64,000 bases of DNA from Azoarcus sp. (GTDB lineage Bacteria > Pseudomonadota > Gammaproteobacteria > Burkholderiales > Rhodocyclaceae), in contig DYFV01000008.1 of assembly GCA_020725025.1 (NCBI GenBank), positions 41,728-105,727 of the forward strand, given 5' to 3'. Shown piece by piece: positions 19,150 to 29,026 of the stretch. A model generated the notes under the pieces. That model was not told the origin of the DNA. It searched no databases and worked only from the letters and a program-made list of their open reading frames with translations. Position numbers and translations under genes: made by a program. How positions within the stretch are numbered: position 1 is the stretch's first letter; every line of letters starts with the position of its first letter.

Positions 19150-19992
19150 TCACACCGCCATCGCGCGCAGCCGCGCGATCCGTTCCTCGGTGCTGGGGTG
19201 GGTGGAGAACAGCCCTCGCAGCCCGCCGCCCGAGAGCGGATTCATGATCATCATCTGGGCGGTCTCGGGGTGCGCCTCGGCGGTGTGCATGGGAATGCCC
19301 TTGGCGTAGGCGTCGATCTTCGCCAGCGCGTTGGCGAGCGCATGCGGATCCCCGGAGATCTCCGCGCCGCCGCGGTCGGCACCGAACTCGCGGGTACGCG
19401 AGATCGCCATCTGGATGATCATGGCGGCGATCGGGGCGAGCAGCATCACCAGGATCTGCAGCGCCGGATTCGGGCGGTCCTCCCCGTCGCGCCCGCCGAA
19501 GAACATGCCGAACTGGGCGAGCATGGAGATGGCGCCGGCCACCGTGGCCGACATCGTCGAGATGAGGATGTCCCGGTTCTTCACGTGGGCGAGCTCGTGG
19601 GCCATCACGCCGCGCAGCTCGCGCTCGCTGAGCATGCGCATGATGCCGGTGGTGGCGGCCACGGCGGCATGCTCCGGGTTGCGGCCCGTGGCGAAGGCGT
19701 TGGGCTGGGGCTCGTCGATGATGTAGACCTTGGGCATGGGAATCTTCGCCCGGAAGGCCAGCTCGCGCACCATGTTGTAGAGGTAGGGGGAGGTCGCCTC
19801 GTCGACTTCGCGGGCGTTGTACATGCGCAGCACCATCTTGTCCGAGAACCAGTAGGCCCAGACGTTCATGGCGCCGCCCACGAGCAGCGCGATCAACATG
19901 CCCTGCTGGCCCCCGATCAGCGCGCCGACCGCGCCGAACAGGGCGACGATCCCCGCCATGAGAATGGAGGTCTTCATCCAGTTGCCGAACAT
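19150..19992 (-). CDS. htpX: HtpX membrane zinc metalloprotease
   Basis: 280 residues with N-terminal membrane helices. The zinc motif is HELAH (132-136), and an [10 protein letters not shown] segment supplies the third ligand. HtpX degrades misfolded inner-membrane proteins together with FtsH. The ATG is preceded by AAGGAGAGG; a TTG 9 bp upstream is less likely because it would sit too close to that site. It lies downstream of def-fmt on the same strand. Confidence 0.96.
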   Translation of the reverse strand: MFGNWMKTSILMAGIVALFGAVGALIGGQQGMLIALLVGGAMNVWAYWFSDKMVLRMYNAREVDEATSPYLYNMVRELAFRAKIPMPKVYIIDEPQPNAFATGRNPEHAAVAATTGIMRMLSERELRGVMAHELAHVKNRDILISTMSATVAGAISMLAQFGMFFGGRDGEDRPNPALQILVMLLAPIAAMIIQMAISRTREFGADRGGAEISGDPHALANALAKIDAYAKGIPMHTAEAHPETAQMMIMNPLSGGGLRGLFSTHPSTEERIARLRAMAV

Positions 19993-20061
19993 GTCAGTCA
20001 ATCCTCTCCTTGCCTTCGCGCGTTGCGATCATGCTCCAAATGGGGCCGATCGCGCAGGATT

Positions 20062-21033
20062 TCAAGCCTGCCGCGACCCCGCCGGCATGGCGACGTCGCA
20101 GCGATCGCCCGAAGAGACAGGAAATCCGCGCAGAAATTCCCGCGCGGGCAGGCGCCGGCTGCCCGGCCGCTGCAGGGTGGTCAGCCGCAGGGCGCCCCGG
20201 CCACAGGCGACCACGATGCCTTCGTCGCCTACCGTGAGCACCGTCCCGGGTTCGCCCTGCCCGACCACCACTTCGGCCCCCCAGATCTTGAGGGTCTGGC
20301 CGCCCAGCACGGTGGCGGCGCCGGGAAAGGGATCGAAGGCGCGCACCGCACGGACGAGCTCGTCCGCCGGGCGCCGCCAGTCGAGCACGGCCTCCTCGCG
20401 CGAGATCTTGGCGGCGTAGGTAACGCCCTCCTCAGGCTGCGGCGTGGCCGCGAGGCCGTCCGCGGCGAGCGCCGCGAGAGCCTCCACGATCATCTGCGCG
20501 CCAAGGGCGGCGAGCTTGTCGTGCAGGGTCCCGGTGGTGTCCTCGGGTGCGATCGGCAGCGCCCGGCGCAGGAGCATCGGACCGGTATCCAGGCCCTCGT
20601 CCATCTGCATGATGGTGATGCCGGTCTCGGCGTCGCCCGCCTCGACGGCACGATGGATCGGCGCCGCGCCGCGCCAGCGGGGCAGGAGCGAGGCATGGAT
20701 GTTGATGCAGCCGAGCCGCGGCAGCTCGAGCACGGCGCGCGGCAGGATGAGACCGTAGGCGGCCACCACCAGCACGTCGGGCGCACAGGCGGTCAGTGCG
20801 GCGCGCTGCGCGGGCTCGCGCAGCCGCTCGGGCTGGTCCACCGCCAGGCCGTGGGCGAGCGCGACCTGCTTCACCGGGCTGGGGGTGAGTTTCATGCCGC
20901 GGCCGGCGGGGCGGTCCGGCTGGGTGAGAACGAGAGGGACTTCGTAGCCGGCCGCGAGGATGGCCTCCAGGGCGGCGGCCGCGAACTCCGGGGTGCCGGC
21001 GAAGGCGACCCGCAAGGGCGTCGCCGCGCTCAC
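20062..21033 (-). CDS. fmt: Methionyl-tRNA formyltransferase
   Basis: 323 residues from a GTG that overlaps the def stop as GTGA. It has the family start [11 protein letters not shown], the formyl-THF region [17 protein letters not shown], and GLDTGPML. It formylates initiator Met-tRNA. The def-fmt order and overlap are the common bacterial arrangement. The 38 additional upstream codons lie inside def and are not used. Confidence 0.97.
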   Translation of the reverse strand: MSAATPLRVAFAGTPEFAAAALEAILAAGYEVPLVLTQPDRPAGRGMKLTPSPVKQVALAHGLAVDQPERLREPAQRAALTACAPDVLVVAAYGLILPRAVLELPRLGCINIHASLLPRWRGAAPIHRAVEAGDAETGITIMQMDEGLDTGPMLLRRALPIAPEDTTGTLHDKLAALGAQMIVEALAALAADGLAATPQPEEGVTYAAKISREEAVLDWRRPADELVRAVRAFDPFPGAATVLGGQTLKIWGAEVVVGQGEPGTVLTVGDEGIVVACGRGALRLTTLQRPGSRRLPAREFLRGFPVSSGDRCDVAMPAGSRQA

Positions 21034-21533
21034 GCGGTGATCCGCGCTTTCTTGGCGAGGCGCGCCTTGATGCGGTTCAGCTTGAGCTGTGACAGGTATT
21101 CGACGAAGACCTTGCCGTCTAGGTGATCCAGCTCGTGCTGGATGCATACCGCCAGCAGGCCGTCGGCGTCGAGCTCGAAGGACTCGCCGCGCTCGTCGAG
21201 CGCACGCACGCGCACCCGCTCGGCCCGCGTGACCTTCTCGTAGATGCCCGGCACCGACAGGCAGCCTTCCTCGCAGGTCTGCTCGCCGGCCCTCTCCAGG
21301 ATCTCCGGATTGATGAAGACGCGCAGACCCGACCGGTCCTCGCTCACGTCGATGACCACCACGCGCAGGTGCACATCGACCTGCGTGGCGGCCAGTCCGA
21401 TGCCCGGCGCTTCATACATCGTCTCGGCCATGTCGCGAACGAGCTGACGAACGGCATCATCCACTACCGCGACCGGTCGGGCCCGGGTATGGAGGCGTGG
21501 ATCTGGATAACGTAGTATGGGTAGGAGTGCCAT
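21030..21533 (-). CDS. def: Peptide deformylase
   Basis: 167 residues with all three catalytic motifs: [15 protein letters not shown] (metal-binding Cys) and QHELDHLDG (metal-binding histidines and catalytic Glu). It removes the formyl group from nascent proteins. The start [14 protein letters not shown] is the standard one. It is divergent from the LysM gene across a 165-bp promoter region and is translationally coupled to fmt. Confidence 0.98.
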   Translation of the reverse strand: MALLPILRYPDPRLHTRARPVAVVDDAVRQLVRDMAETMYEAPGIGLAATQVDVHLRVVVIDVSEDRSGLRVFINPEILERAGEQTCEEGCLSVPGIYEKVTRAERVRVRALDERGESFELDADGLLAVCIQHELDHLDGKVFVEYLSQLKLNRIKARLAKKARITA

Positions 21534-21698
21534 AAATGCTTGCCGGGATAAGTCATTACGTGCAGAATTTCAAGCGCCTCCTCATGCCATCGGCGTGATC
21601 GGGCATTCGACACGACAGTGCGGATTGGACCCTCGTGCGGCGTGCGGCGTTCCGGCGCCGCGAGAATCCGGTCTGCTCCAAATTCGGAAGTGAGCGAA

Positions 21699-22730
21699 AT
21701 GACCCGGATTATATTCCCTCTCCTGTTCAGCGTAGCGTTCCTCCTCGCCGGTCCCGCGGCGGCGGCGGCTCCGGCCCTGGCCGACGATGCGCCGGATACC
21801 TATACGGTGGTACGCGGCGATACGCTGTGGGACATCTCCGGCCGCTTCCTGCGCGAGCCGTGGCGCTGGCCCGAAGTGTGGCGCCTGAACCGCGAACAGA
21901 TCCGCAACCCGCACCTCATCTACCCCGGGCAGGTCATCGTCCTCGACCGCAACGGCCCCTACCTGTCGATCGGCCGGCGCGTGGGCGACCCCCTCTACGA
22001 AAAGCGTTTCCCGCAGGTCTACGACGAGAAGGCCGAGCAGGCCATCCCGAGCATCCCGCACGAGATCATCGAGCCCTTCCTCACCCGTCCCCTGGTGGTC
22101 GACGAGGCGAGCCTTTCCGGTGCCGGCACCATCGTCGCCACCGAGACGAGCCGCGTCTTCATGGGCGCCGGCGACACCGTGTTCGCGAAGAACGTCAAGC
22201 CCGACACCGACGTCTGGCAGGTGGTGAGGCCGGCCACGCCGCTGGTCGATCCCGCTACCGGCGAGGTCCTGGGCTACGAGGCGGCCTTCCTCGGCACGGC
22301 CCGCGTCACGGCGCACGGCATCCCGGCCACGCTGAAGCTCCTCACCGCCGTCGAGGAGATCGGTACCGGGGACCGGCTGGTCGCGAGCGAGCGCCCCGAG
22401 GTCTTTTCCTACGTCCCGCATGCTCCCGACACCGAGGTGAGCGGCGCCCTCATCGGCATCTACCGGGGCGTGGTGGAAACCGGGCGTCATCACGTGGTCA
22501 CCCTCAACATCGGCGCGCGCAACGGCCTGGAGCGCGGCCACGTACTGGCCCTGCACCGCACCCGCGGCTCGGTGACCTACTCCGGCGAGGACGGCAAGGA
22601 GACTTTCCAGCTGCCGGAGCAGCGCTACGGGCTCGCCTTCGTGTTCCGCGTCTTCGACCGCGTCGCCTACGCGCTGGTGATGGACTCCGACGGCCCGGTC
22701 AAGATCGGCGACAGCGTCCGCAAGCCGTAA
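21699..22730 (+). CDS. Secreted LysM-domain protein
   Basis: 343 residues. A signal peptide (IIFPLLFSVAFLLAGPAAAAA) precedes one LysM domain (about 34-82: YTVVRGDTLWDISGRFL ... NPHLIYPGQVIVL). A ~250-residue C-terminal region follows that is predicted extracytoplasmic, with no catalytic motif I recognise. LysM binds peptidoglycan, so the protein should sit in the cell wall. It precedes dprA by 5 bp; this LysM-dprA-smg-topB order is common in betaproteobacteria. Confidence 0.93.
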   Translation: MTRIIFPLLFSVAFLLAGPAAAAAPALADDAPDTYTVVRGDTLWDISGRFLREPWRWPEVWRLNREQIRNPHLIYPGQVIVLDRNGPYLSIGRRVGDPLYEKRFPQVYDEKAEQAIPSIPHEIIEPFLTRPLVVDEASLSGAGTIVATETSRVFMGAGDTVFAKNVKPDTDVWQVVRPATPLVDPATGEVLGYEAAFLGTARVTAHGIPATLKLLTAVEEIGTGDRLVASERPEVFSYVPHAPDTEVSGALIGIYRGVVETGRHHVVTLNIGARNGLERGHVLALHRTRGSVTYSGEDGKETFQLPEQRYGLAFVFRVFDRVAYALVMDSDGPVKIGDSVRKP

Positions 22731-22735
22731 GCACG

Positions 22736-23839
22736 GTGAGCCGGGCGGACGACGACCTCGCCGCCTGGCTGCGGCTCACCTTCGTCCCCCGGCTGGGCCC
22801 GGCCCGCCAGCGCCTGCTTCTCGCCGCGTTCGGGCCTCCCGAACGCATCTTCCGCGCCGGACACCCGGCACTCGCCTCGGTGGTCGGCGGCGAGCTCGCC
22901 GACGCGCTGCTCGCCACCCCCGACGAGGCCCGCATCGCGGCCGCCTGCCGATGGGCCGACGAGCCCGGCAACCGCATCCTCACGCTGGCCGACCCCGACT
23001 ACCCGCCGTCCCTCCTCGAGATCGCCGATCCGCCGGTCCTGCTCTATGTGAAAGGCGACCCGGTGCTTCTGGCGCGCCCCGCCCTGGCCGTCGTGGGCGC
23101 GCGCTCGGCCACCCCGCAAGGCGTGGCCAATGCCCAGGCCTTCGCAGCCAGCCTCGCCGGGGCGGGCTACGCCGTGGTGAGCGGACTCGCGCTGGGCATC
23201 GACGCCGCCGCGCACCGCGGCGCCCTCGACGCGGACGGTACGACCGTGGCGGTGATCGGCACGGGCGCCGACCGCATCTACCCGGCGCGCAACCAGGCTC
23301 TGGCGCGGCGGATCGCGGCGCAGGGCGCGATCGTCAGCGAGTACCCGCTGGGCACACCGCCGCTGGCGCAGAACTTCCCCCGGCGCAACCGCCTGATCGC
23401 CGGGCTCGCACGCGGCGTGCTGGTGGTGGAGGCGGCCCTGGGCAGCGGCTCGCTCATCACCGCCCGGCTCGCGGCCGATTACGGACGGGAAGTGTTCGCG
23501 ATCCCCGGCTCCATCCACTCGCCGCTCGCGCGCGGCTGCCACCGCCTCATTCGCGACGGCGCCAAGCTGGTGGAGACCGCCGCCGACGTGCTGGAGGAGG
23601 TCGGCCGGGCCGCGCCGGAAGGGACGGAATCGGCACCGGACACGCGGGAATCGGCGCCTGCCGCGGCCGACCCGGGGGATGCTCGGGTCCTGGCGGCGCT
23701 CGGCCACGATCCGGCCGATGTGGACACGCTCGCTTGCCGCACCGGCTTGACGCTCGATGCGCTCTACGCCATTCTGCTCTCGCTGGAACTCGACGGGCAC
23801 CTTACCCGCCTGCCGGGAGGCCGGTTCCAGCGCCTTTGA
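22736..23839 (+). CDS. dprA: DNA-processing protein DprA
   Basis: 367 residues from a GTG 5 bp after the LysM gene. The Rossmann-like core carries VVGARSATPQG, SGLALGIDAAAHRGAL, NFPRRNRLIAGLA and GSLITARLA, which are typical of DprA. An Ala/Glu-rich linker and a C-terminal winged-helix (DVDTLACRTGLTLDALYAIL) follow. DprA loads RecA on incoming single-stranded DNA during natural transformation. A longer frame exists upstream inside the LysM gene and is a shadow. Confidence 0.95.
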   Translation: MSRADDDLAAWLRLTFVPRLGPARQRLLLAAFGPPERIFRAGHPALASVVGGELADALLATPDEARIAAACRWADEPGNRILTLADPDYPPSLLEIADPPVLLYVKGDPVLLARPALAVVGARSATPQGVANAQAFAASLAGAGYAVVSGLALGIDAAAHRGALDADGTTVAVIGTGADRIYPARNQALARRIAAQGAIVSEYPLGTPPLAQNFPRRNRLIAGLARGVLVVEAALGSGSLITARLAADYGREVFAIPGSIHSPLARGCHRLIRDGAKLVETAADVLEEVGRAAPEGTESAPDTRESAPAAADPGDARVLAALGHDPADVDTLACRTGLTLDALYAILLSLELDGHLTRLPGGRFQRL

Positions 23840-23857
23840 TTTCCCTTTCGTGCCGCC

Positions 23858-24325
23858 ATGTTCGACATCCTTGTCTATCTGTTCGAGAACTACGTCCACG
23901 CCGCCGCCTGCCCGGAATCCGAGCAGCTGGCGCGCAAGCTGTCGGCCGCCGGCTTCGAGGAAGACGAGATCAGCGAGGCGCTGGAGTGGCTGGCCGGCCT
24001 GCGTCAGGAATCGGGCGAGCTGCCCGCCCCGCGCGCGCCGCAGCAGGGCTCGTTCCGCCTCTACGCTCCCGAGGAGACGGCCCGGCTGGACGCCGAATGC
24101 CGCGGCTTTCTCGCTTTCCTCGAGAACGCCGGCGCGCTCGACGCGGTCACACGCGAACTCATCATCGAGCGCACGCTCGCCCTGGACGGATTCAGCGTCA
24201 CGCTGCACCGCTTCAAGGTGATCGTCCTGATGGTGCTGTGGCAACTCGATCGTCCCCTCGAGGGGCTGATCCTGGACGAGCTGCTCACCGGCGACGACGA
24301 CGAGTACCCTGTGCTCGTGCACTAG
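23858..24325 (+). CDS. smg: Smg / DUF494 family protein
   Basis: 155 residues starting MFDILVYLFENYV, with IIERTLALDGFSVTLHRFKVI split around conserved acidic residues, as in DUF494/Smg proteins found next to dprA and topA/topB. It is acidic and helical. The molecular function is not established. It starts 18 bp after dprA. Confidence 0.94.
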   Translation: MFDILVYLFENYVHAAACPESEQLARKLSAAGFEEDEISEALEWLAGLRQESGELPAPRAPQQGSFRLYAPEETARLDAECRGFLAFLENAGALDAVTRELIIERTLALDGFSVTLHRFKVIVLMVLWQLDRPLEGLILDELLTGDDDEYPVLVH

Positions 24326-24482
24326 ATGCCGATGCCGGCGTCGTGCCGGCTTGCAAGTCGCGCCGCACGCTGCTTATCATGCGCCGCTTGACAAGGCGTC
24401 GAGCGCGAGCCCAGGTGTTCGTGCCGGGATCGGCGAGGCGGGTGTTTTTCGGAGCCCGAGGCTCCGCTGAATCGTAGCGAGG

Positions 24483-24503
24483 CCGTTCCGGCACCCGGAA
24501 CGG
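24483..24503. repeat. 9-bp perfect inverted repeat upstream of topB
   Basis: CCGTTCCGG and CCGGAACGG flank a 3-nt loop, 63 bp before the topB ATG, in the 240-bp gap between smg and topB. No T-run follows. It could end the dprA-smg transcript or be a topB leader element. A TTGACA at about 24387 lacks a convincing -10. Confidence 0.45.
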
Positions 24504-24565
24504 AACGACTCACAACCATACAGGCGAAGACCCGCTCGGGTTTTCCAAGGCGGCCCCCAACAGGC

Positions 24566-27094
24566 ATGAGCAAGCAACTGATCATCGCGGAGAAGCCATC
24601 GGTCGCGCAGGACATCGCACGCGCGCTGGGCGGCTTTACCAAGGAGAAGGACTACTTCGAGTCGGAGGAGTATGTCCTTTCGTCCGCGGTCGGCCACCTG
24701 CTCGAGCTGGTGGTGCCCGAGGAGTACGAGGTCAAGCGCGGCAAGTGGACCTTCGCCCACCTGCCGGTGATTCCGCCCCACTTCGCGCTCAAGCCCATCG
24801 AGAAGACCGACGACCGCTTGAAGCTCCTGACCAGGCTCATCAAGCGCAAGGACGTCACCGGCCTCATCAACGCCTGCGACGCGGGCCGCGAGGGCGAGCT
24901 GATCTTCAATTACATCGTGCAGCACGCGAAGACCGACAAGCCGGTCGCGCGACTGTGGCTGCAGTCGATGACCCCCGCCGCCATCCGCGAAGGCTTTGCC
25001 CAGCTGCGCTCGGCACAGGAGGTGGCGGGACTGCGCGAGGCGGCGGTGTGCCGCGCCGAGAGCGACTGGCTGATCGGCATCAACGGCACCCGCGCGATGA
25101 CCGCCTTCAACTCCAAGACGGGCGGCTTCCACCTCACCACCGTGGGGCGGGTGCAGACGCCCACGCTGGCCATCGTGGTCGAGCGCGAGCAGAAGATCCG
25201 CGACTTCAAGCCGCGCGACTACTGGGAGCTGGAGGCCAGCTTCGGCTGCGCCACGGGCAGCTATCCCGGGCGCTGGTTCGACCCGGGCTTCAGGAAGCCC
25301 GAGGGCGACGAGCACGCGACGGCCTTCCGCCTGTGGGACAAGGCGCGCGCCGAGGCCATCAAGGCGAAATGCGAGGGCAGGCCGGGGACGGTGACGGAGG
25401 AGTCGAAGCCCTCGACCCAGCTCTCGCCGCTGCTCTTCGATCTCACCAGCCTGCAGCGCGAAGCCAACGGCCGCTTCGGCTTTTCCGCGCGGGTCACCCT
25501 GCAACTCGCCCAGGCGCTCTACGAGCGCCACAAGGTGCTCACCTACCCCCGGACCGATTCGCGCGCCCTGCCCGAGGACTACCTCGGCACGGTGAAGGAC
25601 GTGATGGGGGCGCTGCCGGCGCAGTACGCGCCCTTCGCCGGCGAGATCGCGAAGCAGGGCTGGGTGCGGCCCAACAAGCGCATCTTCAACAACGCCAAGG
25701 TCTCCGACCACTTCGCCGTCGTGCCCACCGGCACGCCTCCGAAGAACCTGTCGGAGGCCGAGCACAAGATCTACGACCTGGTGACCCGCCGCTTCCTGGC
25801 GGTGTTCTACCCGGCCGCCGAGTATCGCGTCACCACCCGCATCACCCGCGTCGAGGACGAATCCTTCAAGACCGAGGGCAAGGTGCTGGTCAATCCCGGC
25901 TGGCTCGCGGTGTACGGCAAGGAGGCGGTGCGCGAGGACGACGAGGGCGGCGCCCAGCTGGTGGCGGTCGAGCAGAACGAGACGGTGTCTACCGACGCCA
26001 TCCAGGTGAAATCCCTGGTCACCAAGCCGCCCGCCCGCTACAACGAAGCGACGCTGCTGTCCGCCATGGAAGGCGCGGGCAAGATGGTCGACGACGAGGA
26101 GCTGCGCGCGGCCATGGCCGATCGCGGCCTGGGAACCCCGGCCACCCGCGCCCAGATCATCGAAGGTCTCATCGCCGAGCAGTACCTGCACCGCGAGGGA
26201 CGGGAGCTCATCCCGAGCGCCAAGGCCTTCTCGCTCATCACGCTGCTGAAGGGGCTGGACGTCAACGCGCTCACCTCGCCCGAGCTCACCGGCGAATGGG
26301 AGCACAAGCTCGCCCAGATGGAGCGCGGCCAGCTCTCGCGGCCGGCCTTCATGCACGAGATCGCGCAGATGGCGCGCGAGATCGTGGAGCGCGCCAAGCG
26401 CTTCGAGTCCGACACCGTGCCGGGCGACTTCGTGACGCTTTCCGCACCCTGCCCCAGGTGCGGCGGGGTGGTGAAGGAGAACTACAAGAAGTTCGCCTGC
26501 CAGTCCTGCGACTGGAGCACGTGGAAGATCGTCGCCGGCCGCCAGTTCGAGATCGAGGAGATCGAGACCCTGCTGCGCGAGGGCCGGGTCGGCCCGCTCA
26601 CCGGCTTCCGCAACAAGATGGGGCGGCTTTTCAACGCCGAGATCCGCTTGAACGACGAGAAGCAGCCGGAGTTCGATTTCGGCCAGCCGAAGGACGAAGG
26701 CGAGGGCGCCGAGCCGGTGGACTTCTCGGGTCAGGAGTCGCTCGGGCCCTGCCCCAAGTGCGGCGCCCGCGTCTTCGAGCACGGCATGGCCTATGTGTGC
26801 GAGAAGTCCGTGGGGCCGGACAAGTCCTGCGACTTCCGCTCGGGCAAGGTCATCCTGCAGCAGCCGGTGGAGCGCGAGCAGATGGCGAAGCTCCTGGCCG
26901 AGGGCCGCACGGACCTCCTCAAGGGCTTCGTGTCCGCGCGCACCCGGCGCAAGTTCTCCGCCTTCCTGGTGCGCGGTGCCGACGGCAAGGTCGGCTTCGA
27001 GTTCGAGGCCAAGGAGCCGCGGGCGGCCAAGAGCGGCACGGCGAAGGGAGCCGTCAAGGCGAACGGTGCGCCGCGCAAGCGCGCGGCGGGCTGA
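24566..27094 (+). CDS. topB: DNA topoisomerase III
   Basis: 842 residues. The Toprim domain (LIIAEKPSVAQDIARAL, CDAGREGELIF) is followed by the type IA core with the catalytic tyrosine in YPRTDSR (Tyr327). C-terminal topoisomerase zinc ribbons show CPRCGG...CQSCDW and CPKCG...C. The basic Lys/Ala-rich tail probably binds DNA. It is longer than E. coli TopB (653) because of the zinc ribbons. TopB decatenates replicating chromosomes. Confidence 0.96.
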   Translation: MSKQLIIAEKPSVAQDIARALGGFTKEKDYFESEEYVLSSAVGHLLELVVPEEYEVKRGKWTFAHLPVIPPHFALKPIEKTDDRLKLLTRLIKRKDVTGLINACDAGREGELIFNYIVQHAKTDKPVARLWLQSMTPAAIREGFAQLRSAQEVAGLREAAVCRAESDWLIGINGTRAMTAFNSKTGGFHLTTVGRVQTPTLAIVVEREQKIRDFKPRDYWELEASFGCATGSYPGRWFDPGFRKPEGDEHATAFRLWDKARAEAIKAKCEGRPGTVTEESKPSTQLSPLLFDLTSLQREANGRFGFSARVTLQLAQALYERHKVLTYPRTDSRALPEDYLGTVKDVMGALPAQYAPFAGEIAKQGWVRPNKRIFNNAKVSDHFAVVPTGTPPKNLSEAEHKIYDLVTRRFLAVFYPAAEYRVTTRITRVEDESFKTEGKVLVNPGWLAVYGKEAVREDDEGGAQLVAVEQNETVSTDAIQVKSLVTKPPARYNEATLLSAMEGAGKMVDDEELRAAMADRGLGTPATRAQIIEGLIAEQYLHREGRELIPSAKAFSLITLLKGLDVNALTSPELTGEWEHKLAQMERGQLSRPAFMHEIAQMAREIVERAKRFESDTVPGDFVTLSAPCPRCGGVVKENYKKFACQSCDWSTWKIVAGRQFEIEEIETLLREGRVGPLTGFRNKMGRLFNAEIRLNDEKQPEFDFGQPKDEGEGAEPVDFSGQESLGPCPKCGARVFEHGMAYVCEKSVGPDKSCDFRSGKVILQQPVEREQMAKLLAEGRTDLLKGFVSARTRRKFSAFLVRGADGKVGFEFEAKEPRAAKSGTAKGAVKANGAPRKRAAG

Positions 27095-27125
27095 CAATCC
27101 TCTCCACCTGAAACGACGCGTCCAC

Positions 27126-27176
27126 CCGCCGCCGGAGCGGCGGCAGCCGCGAATACATGGGGAGCCGCGGCTCCCC
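27126..27176. terminator. Two tandem hairpins between topB and the degP transcription unit
   Basis: CCGCCGC/GCGGCGG with a CGGA loop (27126-27143) is followed by the perfect GGGGAGCC-GC-GGCTCCCC palindrome (27159-27176) and TTCGCGTTT. They lie in the convergent gap after topB and probably end transcription from one or both sides. Confidence 0.6.
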
Positions 27177-27218
27177 TTCGCGTTTCCGCCGCCCCTGCAA
27201 GCGGGGATGCGCGGACGG

Positions 27219-27368
27219 TCAGCCCTCGTCCGTGGATGTCTTGGGCGGCGGCGGACCGCGCCGGCGCTGCGCCCTGGGCGGCGGAGGCGGCGCGGCGCGG
27301 AGATCCTGCCGCCCCGGAGCGGGCCGATACACCATCTTCTGCCGCGTCCCGAGGGTCTTGTTCGCCAT
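27219..27368 (-). CDS. Hypothetical small basic Pro/Arg-rich protein
   Basis: 49 residues (MANKTLGTRQKMVYRPAPGR, then a Pro/Arg tract and PPPPKTSTDEG). The ATG has TGAGGT about 8 nt upstream, and the gene begins 11 bp after the degP-like stop on the same strand. I recognise no family. The composition is low complexity and the coding evidence is limited to the start context and an intact frame, so it may not be a real gene. Confidence 0.4.
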   Translation of the reverse strand: MANKTLGTRQKMVYRPAPGRQDLRAAPPPPPRAQRRRGPPPPKTSTDEG

Positions 27369-27379
27369 GACGGGCGACC

Positions 27380-28840
27380 TCAGCCGATCTTGACCGGCAC
27401 GAACAGCCGCGAGGTGCCCCGCTGCACCAGCAGCGCGAAGCGGTTCCCGGCACGCTCGAGGAGTTTGCGGAAATGGTCCACGCTGGTGATCGCCTGATTG
27501 TTCACCGCCAGCACCACGTCGCCCGGCTGCAGCCCGGCCTCGGCCGCGGGGCCGGCGACGCGTTCCACCACCACCCCGCCGCGCACGCCGAGCTGACTCG
27601 CTTCCTCGCCCGTTAGCGCGCGGCCGCCGAGGCCGAGCTTGCCGCCCGTGTCCTCGCCGCCCTGGGCGGGTGCGGCCTCCGCGACTGTCTCGGGGCTCAT
27701 CTCGTCCAGAGTCGCGGTCACCGTGCGCGATTTGCCGTCGCGCCAGATCTCCAGCTTCACCGTCGTGCCGGGCCGCTTCTCGCCGATGAGCCGCGGCAGA
27801 TCGCCCGACTCGGCGGCCTTCACGCCATCGACCGCGAGAACCACGTCGCCCGCTCGCAGGCCGGCCTTGTCGGCGGCGCTGCCGGGCTCCACGTTGGCGA
27901 CGAGCGCGCCGGTCGGCTCGGACAGGCCGAAGGACTGGGCGAGCTCGCGATCCATGCCCTGGATGGTCACGCCGAGCTTGCCGCGCTGCACCCGGCCGAA
28001 CTTGATGATCTGGTCGCGCACTGAAAGCGCCACGTCGATCGGGATCGCGAAGGAGATCCCCATGAAGCCGCCCGAGCGCGAGTAGATCTGGGAGTTGATG
28101 CCGATCACCTCGCCGTTCAGATTGAAGAGCGGTCCGCCCGAGTTGCCGGGGTTGATCGCCACGTCGGTCTGAAGGAATGGCACGTAGTTCTCGTCCGGCA
28201 GGCGCCGCGCCTTGGCCGAAATGATGCCGGCCGTCACGGTGTTGTCGAAGCCGAAGGGCGAACCGACCGCGACCACCCATTCGCCGACCCGCGCGTCCTC
28301 GGCATTGCCGGTGCGCACCACGGGCAGGCCGGTGGCATCGATCTTGAGCACTGCGATGTCCGTCCGACGGTCGATCCCGACGACCTTGGCCTTGAACTCG
28401 CGCCGGTCCGTCAGGCGCACCGTCACTTCCGAGGAGCTGTCGCCCACCACGTGGGCGTTGGTGAGCACGTAGCCGTCCGGACTCACGATGAAGCCGGAGC
28501 CGATGCCGCGGCTGATGCGCGGGCCGCGTCCGGGCATCCCGGGCATCCCGGGGACCGGTACGCCGAAGCGGCGCAGGAACTCGTAGAACGGATCATCGGG
28601 CGACAGGCCGCCGTCGACGGCCGCCTGCTGCTTCACCACGCTGATGTTGACCACGGCGGGGCCGACCTGATCGACGAGGTCGCCGAAGTCCGGCAGGCCG
28701 TAGCGGTTAGGGGTCACCAACTGGCCAGACGGGGGTGTCTGGGTCGCGGTGGCAGCGTGTACGGACGACAGGGGATAGCCCGTGGCCAGGCAGGCAAGGA
28801 GCGCGACCGAAAAGGCGCTCGTGGCGATCGCTTTGCGCAT
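27380..28840 (-). CDS. degP: Periplasmic Do-type serine protease (DegP/MucD)
   Basis: 486 residues with a signal peptide (AFSVALLACLATGYPLSSVHA). The catalytic triad is intact: His130 (LTNAHVVG), Asp161 (RTDIAVLK) and Ser234 (GNSGGPLF). Two PDZ domains occupy about 290-375 and 390-486. It degrades or refolds damaged envelope proteins and resembles Pseudomonas MucD more than E. coli DegP in its loop. The gene for MucB/MucA-type sigma-E control is not in the window. It is divergent from oxyR. Confidence 0.95.
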   Translation of the reverse strand: MRKAIATSAFSVALLACLATGYPLSSVHAATATQTPPSGQLVTPNRYGLPDFGDLVDQVGPAVVNISVVKQQAAVDGGLSPDDPFYEFLRRFGVPVPGMPGMPGRGPRISRGIGSGFIVSPDGYVLTNAHVVGDSSSEVTVRLTDRREFKAKVVGIDRRTDIAVLKIDATGLPVVRTGNAEDARVGEWVVAVGSPFGFDNTVTAGIISAKARRLPDENYVPFLQTDVAINPGNSGGPLFNLNGEVIGINSQIYSRSGGFMGISFAIPIDVALSVRDQIIKFGRVQRGKLGVTIQGMDRELAQSFGLSEPTGALVANVEPGSAADKAGLRAGDVVLAVDGVKAAESGDLPRLIGEKRPGTTVKLEIWRDGKSRTVTATLDEMSPETVAEAAPAQGGEDTGGKLGLGGRALTGEEASQLGVRGGVVVERVAGPAAEAGLQPGDVVLAVNNQAITSVDHFRKLLERAGNRFALLVQRGTSRLFVPVKIG

Positions 28841-29026
28841 GCTGTTCAGTTTTTTTGTAGATGATGGGAAGAAGTAGACGCCGCACCGGGCGGGGCGTTC
28901 CCACCCGTCGCACGACCCCCTGCAACCTATGTGGGGACAGGTGCTCGCCGATCAAGGGCGGCGCGGCAGCCCGACGAGGTTAATATGTAAGCACAGACTT
29001 CGCCTTGCATCGAGGGAAACTGGCCC

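Noticed and set aside
24377..27097. Minus-strand frame of 906 codons opposite topB
   Set aside because: It mirrors TopB and lacks any domain; a shadow frame.
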